Shown here piece by piece: positions 43,217 through 52,047 of a stretch of 64,000 nt of DNA. Under the pieces are notes generated by a model, which did no database searches, had not been told where the DNA came from, and saw only the letters and a list, made by a program, of their open reading frames with translations. Both the position numbers and the translations under genes were made by a program. The stretch covers positions 1 through 64,000 of the forward strand of contig NZ_CP048021.1 in assembly GCF_010092505.1 (NCBI RefSeq). Direction: 5' to 3'. The DNA is from Virgibacillus sp. MSP4-1 (lineage in GTDB: Bacteria > Bacillota > Bacilli > Bacillales > Alkalibacillaceae). How positions within the stretch are numbered: position 1 is the first letter of the stretch; every line of letters starts with the position of its first letter.

Positions 43217-44116
43217 CTATTTAATAATCCCGAGACTTTTAGCAACGTCTTCAATGGCTTTATAGTTTTCGTTTTTTGTTTTAATAAATTGATCAGTATG
43301 GAAAAGCTCCAGAATATCCTTTTGTTTCTCCCCCATATTCAGCAGAGCGTCTTGTACTTTCTGCTTTGTACCCTCTCCAAAGGTGTCATTGACGTTGTTA
43401 ATCGTCCAGTTATAGTCATAATAAGCGGGTGTGGTATAAAATACGTCGACTTTATCTGTATCAACTTTTCCTTCCTCAACCGCACTCTTCCAAACGAGTT
43501 CATTTAACGCACCGGTTTCAAATGAACCTGCTTCCACGAGCTGGTAGGTGGCATCGTGTGAACCGGAATAATTCGGCTCGCCCGCAAAATCTTCTTCAGG
43601 GTTAATTCCTGCCTCTGTTAAAAAGTGCCGGGGCATTAAGTGACCGGATGTAGAGCTTTCGCTTCCGAATGTAAAGCTTTTTCCTTCCAGGTCCTTCAGG
43701 CTTTCAACATCCAGCCCTGCTTGTTTTATAAAAACAGAATGAAACTCTTGATCACTCGGTCTCTGGGCAATGGCCTCAGCACCTTCCACCTGACTTCTGG
43801 CCTGCACCCCTGTTAAACCACCAAACCATCCGAGCTGAATTTCTCCACGGTTAAAGGCCGTAACAAGTGCCGCATAGTCCTGAGAAGGAACATATTCCAC
43901 ATTTAGTCCCGTCTGTTCACTTAAATAGGTAGCAAAATCATTAAAGCGTCGATTTAAATTCGAAACATCCTGATCTGGTATGGCGCCTATTTTAAATGTT
44001 TGTGTATCATTTTTCGCTTCGTCTGATGGACCAGTTTCATTTTGCTGTGTATTCCCGCATGCTGATAATGTGACAGCGAACAGGGCGATCAATAATAATG
44101 AATAAACTTTACGCAT
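43217..44116 (-). CDS. PhnD-family binding lipoprotein, selenate/phosphonate type
   Basis: A 299-aa lipoprotein: signal peptide with lipobox LSACGNT (Cys ~20), then a PhnD-type periplasmic-binding fold. Segments FKIGAIPDQDVSNLNRRF, GWFGGLTGVQARSQV, AIAQRPSDQEFHSVFI, FTFGSESSTSGHLMPRHF and SGSHDATYQLVEAG closely recall the subgroup labelled putative selenate ABC transporter binding proteins, rather than classic phosphonate PhnD. The ligand should be a small oxyanion. It is first in the minus-strand operon and divergent from the LysR gene. Confidence 0.88.
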   Translation of the reverse strand: MRKVYSLLLIALFAVTLSACGNTQQNETGPSDEAKNDTQTFKIGAIPDQDVSNLNRRFNDFATYLSEQTGLNVEYVPSQDYAALVTAFNRGEIQLGWFGGLTGVQARSQVEGAEAIAQRPSDQEFHSVFIKQAGLDVESLKDLEGKSFTFGSESSTSGHLMPRHFLTEAGINPEEDFAGEPNYSGSHDATYQLVEAGSFETGALNELVWKSAVEEGKVDTDKVDVFYTTPAYYDYNWTINNVNDTFGEGTKQKVQDALLNMGEKQKDILELFHTDQFIKTKNENYKAIEDVAKSLGIIK

Positions 44117-44129
44117 GGAAAAACCTCCT

Positions 44130-44257
44130 ATAAGAAAAACTTATATGTTATAAAATAATTTCTTATGTACTGTTAACATTATAAAGTTAAATTTTAAATT
44201 CGTGAAGTTATTTGTTAACATTCGAGTCATACCATAGCAGCCATAGAAGTGTATAAT
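44130..44257. promoter_or_regulatory. Divergent LysR/importer control region
   Basis: ATAAG-AAAAA-CTTAT (44130-44144) fits the T-N11-A LysR box. Two identical TGTTAACATT words (44171-44180, 44213-44222) lie 42 bp apart, about four helical turns. A minus-strand -10 TATAAT (44178-44183) sits on the first. A plus-strand TATAAT (44252-44257) serves the LysR gene. Confidence 0.5.
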
Positions 44258-44294
44258 AGGGGAAGAGAATTTTTGAGAAATGGGGAAGAGTCAG

Positions 44295-45206
44295 GTGAAT
44301 CTTAATCAACTTAAAGCGTTTGTGAAAGTGGTTCAGGTTAAAAGTTATCAGGAAGCAGCAGAGACCCTGGGAGTATCTCAGCCGGCCATTACCCAGAGAA
44401 TCAAGGTGTTGGAGGATTATTTTCAAACAAAGTTGTTAACAAGGAGTCATGAAGGCTTTTCACTGACGCCACAAGGAGAGACGTTCTATCAGATAAGTCA
44501 GGAAATTCTTGAGAAGTGGAGTCGGCTTGAGTACTACTATCTGGGCAATGAGCCGACAGGGAATTTAGTGATTGGTGCAAGCACAATCCCCTCTGAATAC
44601 CTGCTCCCGTCACTATTAAAGCAGTTTCGGATCAAATTCCCTGCTGTTCGTTTTCGTATGCAAGTGTCCGGGTCTGCTGAGATTGAGAAACTGCTTAAGA
44701 ACCGAAGTGTGGATCTTATTGTGACAGGACAACCTGAACATGAGGAAGATATTGATTCTATACCTGTTTTTGATGATGAATTAAAAGTCATTACGCAGCC
44801 AGGTGAAGAAGTAAGTAAACTGGAAATAAATGATTTATTTCGTTTTGACTGGATTCTTCGTGAAGCCCATTCGAATACAAGACAGGCTTTTGAAAAAGCA
44901 CTGTTGAAGCAAAACCATACCATTGAGGAACTCCATGTTGTTGGGGAGATGGGAAGTACCGAAGCGGTGATTGCGGCTGTGGAAGCAGGACTTGGGATAT
45001 CAGTCGTCTCTTCACTGGCGGCCAATCGAGCACAAAAATACGGTAGAGTAAGGGCCATTTCAATTAAAGACCTTGATATTTCAAGAAAATTTTATGTGTC
45101 GTATTTAAAAGAGAATCAAAATGCCTTAACAATTGCCGCTTTTCTGGATTTTATTACGCAATATGATTTGATTGCAGGGACGGAAAGGACGTTACAAAGT
45201 GAATGA
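44295..45206 (+). CDS. LysR-family regulator
   Basis: About 303 residues with an N-terminal winged helix (LNQLKAFVKVVQVKSYQEAA, ETLGVSQPAITQRIKVLE) and a C-terminal co-inducer domain (GNLVIGASTIPSEYLLP, EAGLGISVVSSLAA). It most likely controls the divergent ABC importer and perhaps the flanking amidohydrolase units. GTG 44295 is preferred over ATG 44280: GGGGAAGAG lies before it and the ATG has no ribosome site. It overlaps the AraC gene by 8 bp. Confidence 0.9.
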   Translation: MNLNQLKAFVKVVQVKSYQEAAETLGVSQPAITQRIKVLEDYFQTKLLTRSHEGFSLTPQGETFYQISQEILEKWSRLEYYYLGNEPTGNLVIGASTIPSEYLLPSLLKQFRIKFPAVRFRMQVSGSAEIEKLLKNRSVDLIVTGQPEHEEDIDSIPVFDDELKVITQPGEEVSKLEINDLFRFDWILREAHSNTRQAFEKALLKQNHTIEELHVVGEMGSTEAVIAAVEAGLGISVVSSLAANRAQKYGRVRAISIKDLDISRKFYVSYLKENQNALTIAAFLDFITQYDLIAGTERTLQSE

Positions 45207-47532
45207 TTTTTCAATTCGTCTTCAGGAAATTAACTCCCTAAGCCCAAGGATGAATCAGGGGCTTCAACTGATTATGGTCATAAGTGGGCAAGTGACGGTT
45301 GAGACGAATAGCCGTTATTATTCCCTGCAAGAGAAAGATCTGTTAGTGATTAACCGTAATCAGCTTTATCAAGTTATGGGGAACAACGATAATAGAGTAC
45401 TGATTGTCAGCATAACAGATCAATATATGAATCAGTATTATTCTGCCTATTTGAACAGCCGATTTGAATGCTTTTCAAAGGAATTGGATATGGGGCGTGA
45501 AAAGCTGGTAAACAAAATTCGAAAATTACTCGCTGAGACCTTGATTGCCTATTATCGAAAAGATGAAGGCTACCAAATCGCGATTCAGTCTTATATCAGT
45601 AATATTTTGCTTATTTTAATCAGACGGTTTAAGCAAAAAGCCGGCAGTTTGGAAAAAGTCAGTATGAATGATCAGCGGCTGCAGCAAATTATTCACTTTA
45701 TGGAGGAAAATTATCATCAGCCGATAACCCTTAGAAGTACGGCAGAAAAATTTTATTTATCTCCAGGTTATTTATCCCGTTATTTCAAACAAATGATGAA
45801 TACCGGATTTCAGCGGTTTCTGATGGAGATTCGATTGGAGCATGCAGTCAAGGATTTGCTTTATACATCCAAACCAATTGGTAAAATTGCTATGAATAAT
45901 GGCTTTCCGAATGCAAAATCTTTCACAAAAGAATTTAAAGAGGAATATAAGGAAACACCGAAAGCCTATCGGGAAAAATATCAAAAAGATCAAGTGGATT
46001 CCGTAAAAGTATATCATCCAGCAGATGAACCAAAAACGTTACACTCACGGGATATTATAAGAAAGTTGCAGACTTTTCTTAGTGATGAATCCTCAGAATC
46101 GTTAAACAGTACACAGTGGCGCTCCGAGGAATTAACCATTAATGCTTCCCAGGTGAGTCCTGCAAAGAAAGTTGTCCGCCCAAAGCATAATCTTTCTGTA
46201 GGAGAATTGCGCGAGGTACTGAAGGAAGGCGTAAGGTCACAGTTGTTAATGGTAAAAGAAGACTTAGGTCTCCATTATGTCGGGGTGCGCCGGTTAATCC
46301 ATGGATCTACCATTATACCACCAGTAGAAACGGACGAAATCATTGCAACAACCTCCCCTTACTACAATGCTGATTTTGCACTTAACTTTTTACAGACGCA
46401 TGGACTTTCTCTGTTTGTACGAGTGGATTATCAGGAAATTACGGAGGATGAAGAGAATTATTTTAAGGAATTGGATCTGTTTCTGAAGCACTGTCTTAAT
46501 GTATATGGCAGAACATTTATGGAATCCTGGTATTTTATGTTTTACGAATCGTATGTGACGGCTGTTAGTCATCATGAGATGAAACGGATATATCAAAGAC
46601 TGTACGATACGTTAAAGAATCGTATTCCGTCTGTTCATGTGGGAATATTTTTACCTTTTTCGTTTAAAAAGGAGTGGACAAGTAACCATCACAGCTGGGT
46701 TCTGGAATGTGATGTACCTGTTGATTTCTTTGGATATGAAGCCAACCAGAATGAGGTCGTTGATTTTGAGGAACTCAGTGATGAACAATTTGCTTTAGCG
46801 GAAGATTTTATTAAAGAAAAAACAGAAAGGGTTAAAGCATACTTGAGGAAGTATCGTAAGGAGAAACCGCTTCATCTTGTCAGCTGGAACACCCTTTCTG
46901 GCAACACCAGGTTCACAAATGGTACCTTCTTTAGGGGAGCACTGGTGTTTAAGAACGCATTGGATATCGGGAATAAGGTGGAAACGCTCGGTTTTTGGAT
47001 TAATACGGAGCAGCATGAAAAAATGGGGAAGAACAGGGGAATCCGGTTGGAGGGGATGGAGCTCTATCATTATTTCAGCGGAAAAAGACCAGCCTATTTT
47101 GCACTGCAATTTTTAAAGCATCTGAAGGGGAATATCATTGCAGTCGGAGAAGACTATGTTATGACGAAAAATGAATGGGGCTATCAGCTTGTCCTCATGA
47201 ATTGTAACCATGTCAATCCTTATTATTCAACGGAAGAAAATATACTGAAGCAGTTAAACAAGGAGCTTCATGTCACCATATCCAATCTTGAACCCGGGCA
47301 ATACCAGATTCGCAAACGTATTTTTGATCAGGATCATGGTGCATTGTACAAAAAGTGGTGGGATTTAAACAGTAAGTATGGAATGGATCAAGAGGTCATT
47401 GACTACATTATTCAGACCAGCCAGCCGTCTTTAGAGTTATTCGATGAGACATTTGATCAGGAATGGTCTTTATATTCCTATTTAACACTTAATGCCATCC
47501 ATTTCTTTGATATTCGAAAGGTGGTCACCTAA
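45199..47532 (+). CDS. AraC regulator fused to degenerate GH39 domain
   Basis: 777 residues with three parts. An N-terminal cupin-like sensor spans residues ~1-130. A double AraC helix-turn-helix spans ~176-270 (TAEKFYLSPGYLSRYFKQM; IGKIAMNNGFPNAKSFTKEF). A ~500-residue C-terminal domain resembles GH39 beta-xylosidases. In GH39 enzymes the acid/base Glu lies in a W-x-E-x-W-N-E motif and the nucleophile in (T/S)EWN or TEFN. Here the first region (SWYFMFYES, Glu ~450) keeps a Glu but the second reads HLVSWNT (Ser ~561), so catalysis is probably lost and the domain may only bind sugar. GTG 45199 follows GGAAAGGACG. Confidence 0.85.
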   Translation: MNDFSIRLQEINSLSPRMNQGLQLIMVISGQVTVETNSRYYSLQEKDLLVINRNQLYQVMGNNDNRVLIVSITDQYMNQYYSAYLNSRFECFSKELDMGREKLVNKIRKLLAETLIAYYRKDEGYQIAIQSYISNILLILIRRFKQKAGSLEKVSMNDQRLQQIIHFMEENYHQPITLRSTAEKFYLSPGYLSRYFKQMMNTGFQRFLMEIRLEHAVKDLLYTSKPIGKIAMNNGFPNAKSFTKEFKEEYKETPKAYREKYQKDQVDSVKVYHPADEPKTLHSRDIIRKLQTFLSDESSESLNSTQWRSEELTINASQVSPAKKVVRPKHNLSVGELREVLKEGVRSQLLMVKEDLGLHYVGVRRLIHGSTIIPPVETDEIIATTSPYYNADFALNFLQTHGLSLFVRVDYQEITEDEENYFKELDLFLKHCLNVYGRTFMESWYFMFYESYVTAVSHHEMKRIYQRLYDTLKNRIPSVHVGIFLPFSFKKEWTSNHHSWVLECDVPVDFFGYEANQNEVVDFEELSDEQFALAEDFIKEKTERVKAYLRKYRKEKPLHLVSWNTLSGNTRFTNGTFFRGALVFKNALDIGNKVETLGFWINTEQHEKMGKNRGIRLEGMELYHYFSGKRPAYFALQFLKHLKGNIIAVGEDYVMTKNEWGYQLVLMNCNHVNPYYSTEENILKQLNKELHVTISNLEPGQYQIRKRIFDQDHGALYKKWWDLNSKYGMDQEVIDYIIQTSQPSLELFDETFDQEWSLYSYLTLNAIHFFDIRKVVT

Positions 47533-47584
47533 TTAGCATGGATTGGGGATTCAATAGAGTCGTGATAGGTTACCCGTTTGATGT

Positions 47585-47607
47585 AAAAAAATGACGTCAT
47601 ATTTTTT
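47585..47607. other. AT-flanked palindrome TGACGTCA
   Basis: AAAAAAATGACGTCATATTTTTT is self-complementary apart from one central-edge mismatch. It may act as a bidirectional terminator or protein site downstream of the AraC gene. Confidence 0.35.
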
Positions 47608-47640
47608 ACTTGCAGAAATTTGGATGAAAAAAATAGAGAT

Positions 47641-47693
47641 TACAGTCCGGTAATAAGGAGAATATAAACTTATGGGCCGGGCTGTATTTTTTT
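47641..47693 (+). terminator. Rho-independent terminator with nested stem
   Basis: TACAGTCCGG (47641-47650) / CCGGGCTGTA (47677-47686), with an inner AATAAG/CTTAT pairing, followed by T7. Confidence 0.8.
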
Positions 47694-47819
47694 ATAATAA
47701 AACTGTGATCACGATAAGAAATCATAAACGGTTTATGACAAGGATTACATTCACTAATGTAATGAGAAGAGCTTAGCGAAGAAAACAAAACATACTCCAA
47801 ATAAATGGGAGGACTTCAT

Positions 47820-49226
47820 ATGGATTCCGAAAATTATAAAGGTACAAATAAGTTAATTACAGGTATTGTATTTGGTGTTATAACATTCTGGTTATTTGCT
47901 CAGGCTATGGTAAACATTGTACCGACAGTTCAGAAGGATTTAGGTGTTGATTTAGGAGTACTGAACATATCGATTAGCTTAACCTCACTATTTTCTGGTC
48001 TGTTTATTGTTGTTGCCGGTGGATTAGCAGATAGAATAGGCAGAAAGAAAATGACCTATACTGGTTTAATATTAAGTGTGATTGGCTCACTATTTCTGGT
48101 ATTAGCACAGGGAGCACCGCTGCTTATTATTGGAAGGGTTCTTCAAGGCCTATCTGCTGCTGCCATTATGCCAGCCACCATTGCTTTAATGAAAGCATAT
48201 TTTGAAGGTCCAGAAAGGCAAAGAGCCCTTAGTTATTGGTCCATAGGTTCATGGGGAGGATCAGGACTTACCTCATTTTTCGGTGGTACGATAGCGACGT
48301 ATATGGGCTGGAAATGGATTTTTATTTTATCCATTGTCTTCGCATTACTTGCCATGTGGCTGATTAGGGAAGTCCCTGAGAGCAAGGCTAAGACTACTGG
48401 GAAGTTTACCTTTGATTTTGGCGGACTTGGCATTTTCATCGTAACGATGGTGGCGATTAACGTATTGATTACACAGGGATCTAATTTTGGCTGGACGAGT
48501 CCTATATCCTTAACATTGGCCCTGGTATCGATTCTTGGAGTTATTGTGTTTGTCAAATATGAAGGAAAACGACACAGCGCGCTTATTGATTTCAAACTGT
48601 TTAAAAATAAACAATATACAGGTGCAACGATTTCAAACTTCCTGTTGAACGCTGTTGCAGGTACATTAATCGTAGCGAATACGTATGTACAGGTCGGTCG
48701 TGGGTTCAGCTCATTTCAATCAGGTATGCTTTCTATCGGTTATTTAGTAGCTGTCCTGGGAATGATTCGTGTCGGAGAAAAATTAATGCAAAAAACTGGT
48801 GAGAAAAAGCCAATGGTGTGGGGTTCCGGTATTACGTTAATCGGTGTGGCCATGATGGGCTTGACCTTTATTCCAGGTGTACTTTACACAGTCATTGTTT
48901 TTGTCGGATTTATTTTATTCGGGCTTGGTCTTGGAATGTATGCCACGCCATCTACCGATACGGCGGTTACAGCAGCCCCTGATGATAAAGTGGGAGAAGC
49001 ATCCGGTATCTATAAAATGGCCAGTTCATTAGGGAACGCATTCGGTATTGCTATTTCAGCAACCGTATATAGTACGATAACGGCAATAAGTACTGTAGAT
49101 GTTGCTGCTACAGCGGGAATTGTTACGAATGTTATCTTTGCTGCCATTTCATTAATCTCTGTCATTGTCCTAATTCCAGGCAAAGACAAAAACAAAGCTG
49201 AACAACTAAAAGAACAAACAGCCTAA
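47820..49226 (+). CDS. NorB/Tet38-like MFS transporter, copy 2
   Basis: 468 residues, 14 helices. Strongly similar to the product at 38075 throughout (SWGGSGLTSFFGGTIATYM, LFKNKQYTGATISNF, GLGMYATPSTDTAVTAAP); the two are recent paralogues. ATG 47820 is preferred to ATG 47805 because GGGAGGA (47807-47813) lies 6 nt before it. It is followed by an M20 gene, as in copy 1, but with two REP-like repeats between. The shared design points to the same kind of substrate with divergent specificity or regulation. Confidence 0.87.
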   Translation: MDSENYKGTNKLITGIVFGVITFWLFAQAMVNIVPTVQKDLGVDLGVLNISISLTSLFSGLFIVVAGGLADRIGRKKMTYTGLILSVIGSLFLVLAQGAPLLIIGRVLQGLSAAAIMPATIALMKAYFEGPERQRALSYWSIGSWGGSGLTSFFGGTIATYMGWKWIFILSIVFALLAMWLIREVPESKAKTTGKFTFDFGGLGIFIVTMVAINVLITQGSNFGWTSPISLTLALVSILGVIVFVKYEGKRHSALIDFKLFKNKQYTGATISNFLLNAVAGTLIVANTYVQVGRGFSSFQSGMLSIGYLVAVLGMIRVGEKLMQKTGEKKPMVWGSGITLIGVAMMGLTFIPGVLYTVIVFVGFILFGLGLGMYATPSTDTAVTAAPDDKVGEASGIYKMASSLGNAFGIAISATVYSTITAISTVDVAATAGIVTNVIFAAISLISVIVLIPGKDKNKAEQLKEQTA

Positions 49227-49278
49227 ATTCGGGTGGTGACAGGCACCAATCGACAAAATTCGGGTGGTGACAGGCACC
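49225..49278. repeat. Tandem REP-like repeats, family 1 (one partial, one full)
   Basis: AAATTCGGGTGGTGACAGGC begins the partial copy at 49225. A full copy (TCGACAAAATTCGGG plus TGGTGACAGGCACC) fills 49250-49278. They occupy the whole MFS-M20 junction, including the MFS stop. Confidence 0.88.
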
Positions 49279-49298
49279 ACCCAGAAAGGAGCTTCGAT

Positions 49299-50486
49299 AT
49301 GAAGGATCAGTTAATGAAAATGCTGGAGGAACGGGAAGATGAGATGATTGAAATCCGCCGTTATTTACACGAGCATCCCGAGCTATCCTTTGAAGAAGAG
49401 AAGACAGCAGAATACATTGCCAATTTTTATAAAGGTAAGGATGTAGACATCGAAACAAACGTGGGGAATGGTCATGGCATCATTGTAACGATTAAAGGTA
49501 ATCAGCCAGGAAAAACTATTGGTCTTCGTGCTGATTTTGATGCACTGCCGATTAAAGAGGAGACAGATGTTCCGTTCAAATCAAAAAACGATGGTGTTAT
49601 GCATGCATGTGGCCATGACGGTCACACGGCCTATTTGTTAATTCTCGCTGATTGTCTTATCCAATTAAAGGATCAAATCAAAGGTACGATCAAGATTATC
49701 CATCAGCATGCGGAGGAACAGCCTCCAGGCGGGGCAAAAAGCATAGTGGATTCAGGCAAGCTGGACGACCTGGACTCCATCTTTGGTATTCATCTTTTAC
49801 CAATGGCCGAAGCAGGCACAGTAGGCTACCATAGTGGCTATTCCTTTAATGGACGTACTTATTTTAAATTGAAGATTCAGGCAAGTGGAGGGCATGGATC
49901 CTCCCCTCATAAAGCGAATGATGCCATTGTCGCAGGTTCTCATTTTGTTACCGCCGCACAAACGATTGTCAGTCGCAGGGTAGACCCGCTTGCTGCTGGG
50001 GTCGTAACCATCGGCTCATTTGACGGGAAGGGCAGCTTTAACGTGATCAAAGACAGCGTAGAACTTGAAGGCGATATCCGTTATTCCAATGATGAAACTC
50101 AGGAAGTGATTAATAAAGAATTTCACCGGATTGTAAACGGGCTGGAAGAACTATTTGGTGTTACATGTGAGCTTACGTATACACCGGATTATCCACCACT
50201 ATACAACGATCCGGAATTAACCCAATTTGTAGCTGATACTTTGGAAGCAGCTGATGATCAAAAGATTAAAGAAGTAAAGGAATTTCCAAAAATGTCACCA
50301 TCCGATGACTTTGCCTATTATCTTGAAAAAATTCCTGGCTCTTACTTCTATATTGGCTGCACGCCTAAAGGGGTTAAGAATCCTTACTTTAACCACCACC
50401 CTAAATTTGATATTGACGAGGACGCATTAATCGTTGCAGCAAAATCGGTTGGGCGTGTGGCATGCAGTTATTTGGATGTTGAGTAA
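49299..50486 (+). CDS. M20-family amidohydrolase, copy 2
   Basis: 395 residues, closely paralogous to 39497-40681 with the same metal motifs (MHACGHDGHTA, HQHAEEQPPGG, FGIHLLP, NHHPKFDID). ATG 49299 follows AGAAAGGA at 8 nt. Starting earlier (49233) would translate the REP-like repeat and is unlikely. The order transporter-amidohydrolase repeats that of copy 1. Confidence 0.92.
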   Translation: MKDQLMKMLEEREDEMIEIRRYLHEHPELSFEEEKTAEYIANFYKGKDVDIETNVGNGHGIIVTIKGNQPGKTIGLRADFDALPIKEETDVPFKSKNDGVMHACGHDGHTAYLLILADCLIQLKDQIKGTIKIIHQHAEEQPPGGAKSIVDSGKLDDLDSIFGIHLLPMAEAGTVGYHSGYSFNGRTYFKLKIQASGGHGSSPHKANDAIVAGSHFVTAAQTIVSRRVDPLAAGVVTIGSFDGKGSFNVIKDSVELEGDIRYSNDETQEVINKEFHRIVNGLEELFGVTCELTYTPDYPPLYNDPELTQFVADTLEAADDQKIKEVKEFPKMSPSDDFAYYLEKIPGSYFYIGCTPKGVKNPYFNHHPKFDIDEDALIVAAKSVGRVACSYLDVE

Positions 50487-50540
50487 GAGGAAAAAGAAGG
50501 GGGCAGGATTTGATGTCCCCCAACAAGATATTGATCAGCT

Positions 50541-50590
50541 AAAAAGCTGGCATGGAGTCGATTTTATATCAGACTCATGCCAGCTTTTTT
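50541..50590 (+). terminator. Rho-independent terminator
   Basis: AAAAAGCTGGCATG (50541-50554) / CATGCCAGCTTTTTT (50576-50590). Confidence 0.85.
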
Positions 50591-50788
50591 CTTTAAACAG
50601 TCAAAATAATAGGAAAATATGGATGTGTCATTAAGTAGTTCTACAATTTTTTTCACGGGCCTGTATCTACTAATAGAATATCTCTTATCTAAGCAGTTGC
50701 AAATTTTTATTATTTTTAAAGGGATTTTTTACCTTTTGCACAAATAGAATAACTAACAGATTGAAACTAAACAATCTTTATAAAAGAA

Positions 50789-51046
50789 GTGCACGATGGG
50801 ATTCATGAAATTAAAAAATTTCTGGTAATAAGAATCGTTTGATTAAGCGTAATCGGATTTATATTTTATTTCTTTTACGGAACACCCTGGGACTTGATTT
50901 CATATAAAGATAAGTTTGAGACCTATCTGGAACAAAAATATCATCAAGATTTTGTCATTGATGAAATCTCCGATGATTTTCTGAATGGAGGAACCTATCA
51001 TAATTATGCATCTAATGAAACGAGCTCAGAGGTAACTTTCATCTAG
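50789..51046 (+). pseudogene. Decayed YfjL-like membrane protein gene
   Basis: GTG 50789 opens a frame encoding a short N terminus and a membrane helix, interrupted by an in-frame TGA (50840-50842: LVIRIV*LSVIGF). It then runs IFYFFYGTPWDLISYKDK and FETYLEQKYHQDFVIDEISD to a TAG at 51044. Further related-looking residues (LQISAEIGDAYHYELWRYF) lie in another frame to ~51112. The pattern of a membrane helix plus GxPW and a D-F-V-I-D-E motif recalls YfjL-like proteins of bacilli. One stop and at least one frameshift mark it as broken. 50591-50788 holds nothing I can name. Confidence 0.6.
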
Positions 51047-51179
51047 GTTAAAACTTCAAATCAGCGCTGAAATTGGTGATGCGTATCATTATGAATTGTG
51101 GAGGTATTTTTGAAGATTGTTCGTTTGTTCCTGAAGATGTGTCTTTAATACATAACCTCTTATAGCAGGGAGGGATATT

Positions 51180-51437
51180 TTGGAGTTTATCATAAACCTC
51201 ATCGAATACTTATTCTCGAGTAAGAAGACCTTGGTGTACACCGCCATGAGACAGCAAGATTATTATAAAGTCGTTTCAAAGCTGGAGGCGGATCAGATTA
51301 AATTTAGAGTGTCTGTGACAGGCAATGCCAATGCATCGCCTGGTACTCCATACAGTGATTTAGGAAGAGTTTTTAAAATTTATGTAAGGAAAGAGGATGA
51401 AGGGCAAGCGTTAAGTTCAATCAACGCAAAAAGGTAA
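51180..51437 (+). CDS. Small DUF2007-like protein
   Basis: 85 residues from TTG 51180 behind AGGGAGGGA. Layout: short N-terminal hydrophobic stretch (FIINLIEYLFSS), then YTAMRQQDYYKVVSKLEADQ and a beta strand (FRVSVTGNA), ending VFKIYVRKEDEGQALSSI. This resembles DUF2007-type putative signal-transducing domains with their E/D-A-x-x-A-L end. Function unknown. It is 24 bp ahead of the next small gene, so the two are probably cotranscribed. Confidence 0.6.
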   Translation: MEFIINLIEYLFSSKKTLVYTAMRQQDYYKVVSKLEADQIKFRVSVTGNANASPGTPYSDLGRVFKIYVRKEDEGQALSSINAKR

Positions 51438-51461
51438 AAAATTTTATTGGAGGAGATGTGA

Positions 51462-51731
51462 ATGAAACCCGTTCGCCGCTGGTCTGCTGCAGTAGTTCTT
51501 ATTTTTTTGACAGTCCTCTTTTTGAACAAAGGACTGGACTTATGGTCTCTTGGATCAAATGTGGATGGACACGGAATTGGTTTATATTTATTAGGATTCG
51601 AAATTAACGACCGGGTACCGGAAGAAAGCATACCTTCCTATGCAACTGGATTTTTTATATTGAGTGGCATTGCATTCGTGATTTCAACAGTTCTTGTGGG
51701 AATGAATCTTAAGATGAAGTTGCAAGATTAG
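51462..51731 (+). CDS. Small two-helix membrane protein
   Basis: 89 residues with two hydrophobic segments (AAVVLIFLTVLFL; GFFILSGIAFVISTVLVGM) joined by a ~45-residue loop containing HGIGLYLLGFEIND. GGAGGAGATGTG precedes the ATG. Not recognised. Confidence 0.65.
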   Translation: MKPVRRWSAAVVLIFLTVLFLNKGLDLWSLGSNVDGHGIGLYLLGFEINDRVPEESIPSYATGFFILSGIAFVISTVLVGMNLKMKLQD

Positions 51732-51790
51732 CATAGGAGGGAAAAGAAAAATTACACCTCAGCCTTTCTGTATCAGCTATAGGATTAGTT

Positions 51791-51826
51791 AGACTTTGGA
51801 TCATCATTCGGTGAAGGTCTTTTTTG
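51791..51826 (+). terminator. Probable Rho-independent terminator
   Basis: AGACTTT (51791-51797) / AAGGTCT (51814-51820) with one G.T pair, then T6. Confidence 0.55.
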
Positions 51827-52047
51827 TGTCTAGAGGAGTTGATCCCGGACGTTTTAATTCGAGAATAATAAAGACAATTCCATTCAGGTGCGAAGATGAT
51901 ATATAGTGGTAATGAGAGCTAAAACAACCTTGATTTAATCGGGTTGAGGTACTCTTATTGCTGATGAAAGATTTCATTCAAACTGAATAGAAAATATCCT
52001 CATAGAATGAGTAATTACCCCCAATATATAATTTAGGAGATGAAAAA

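Noticed and set aside
49233-49298. N-terminal extension of the second M20 protein
   Set aside because: It is the translated repeat; ATG 49299 matches the start of the paralogue.
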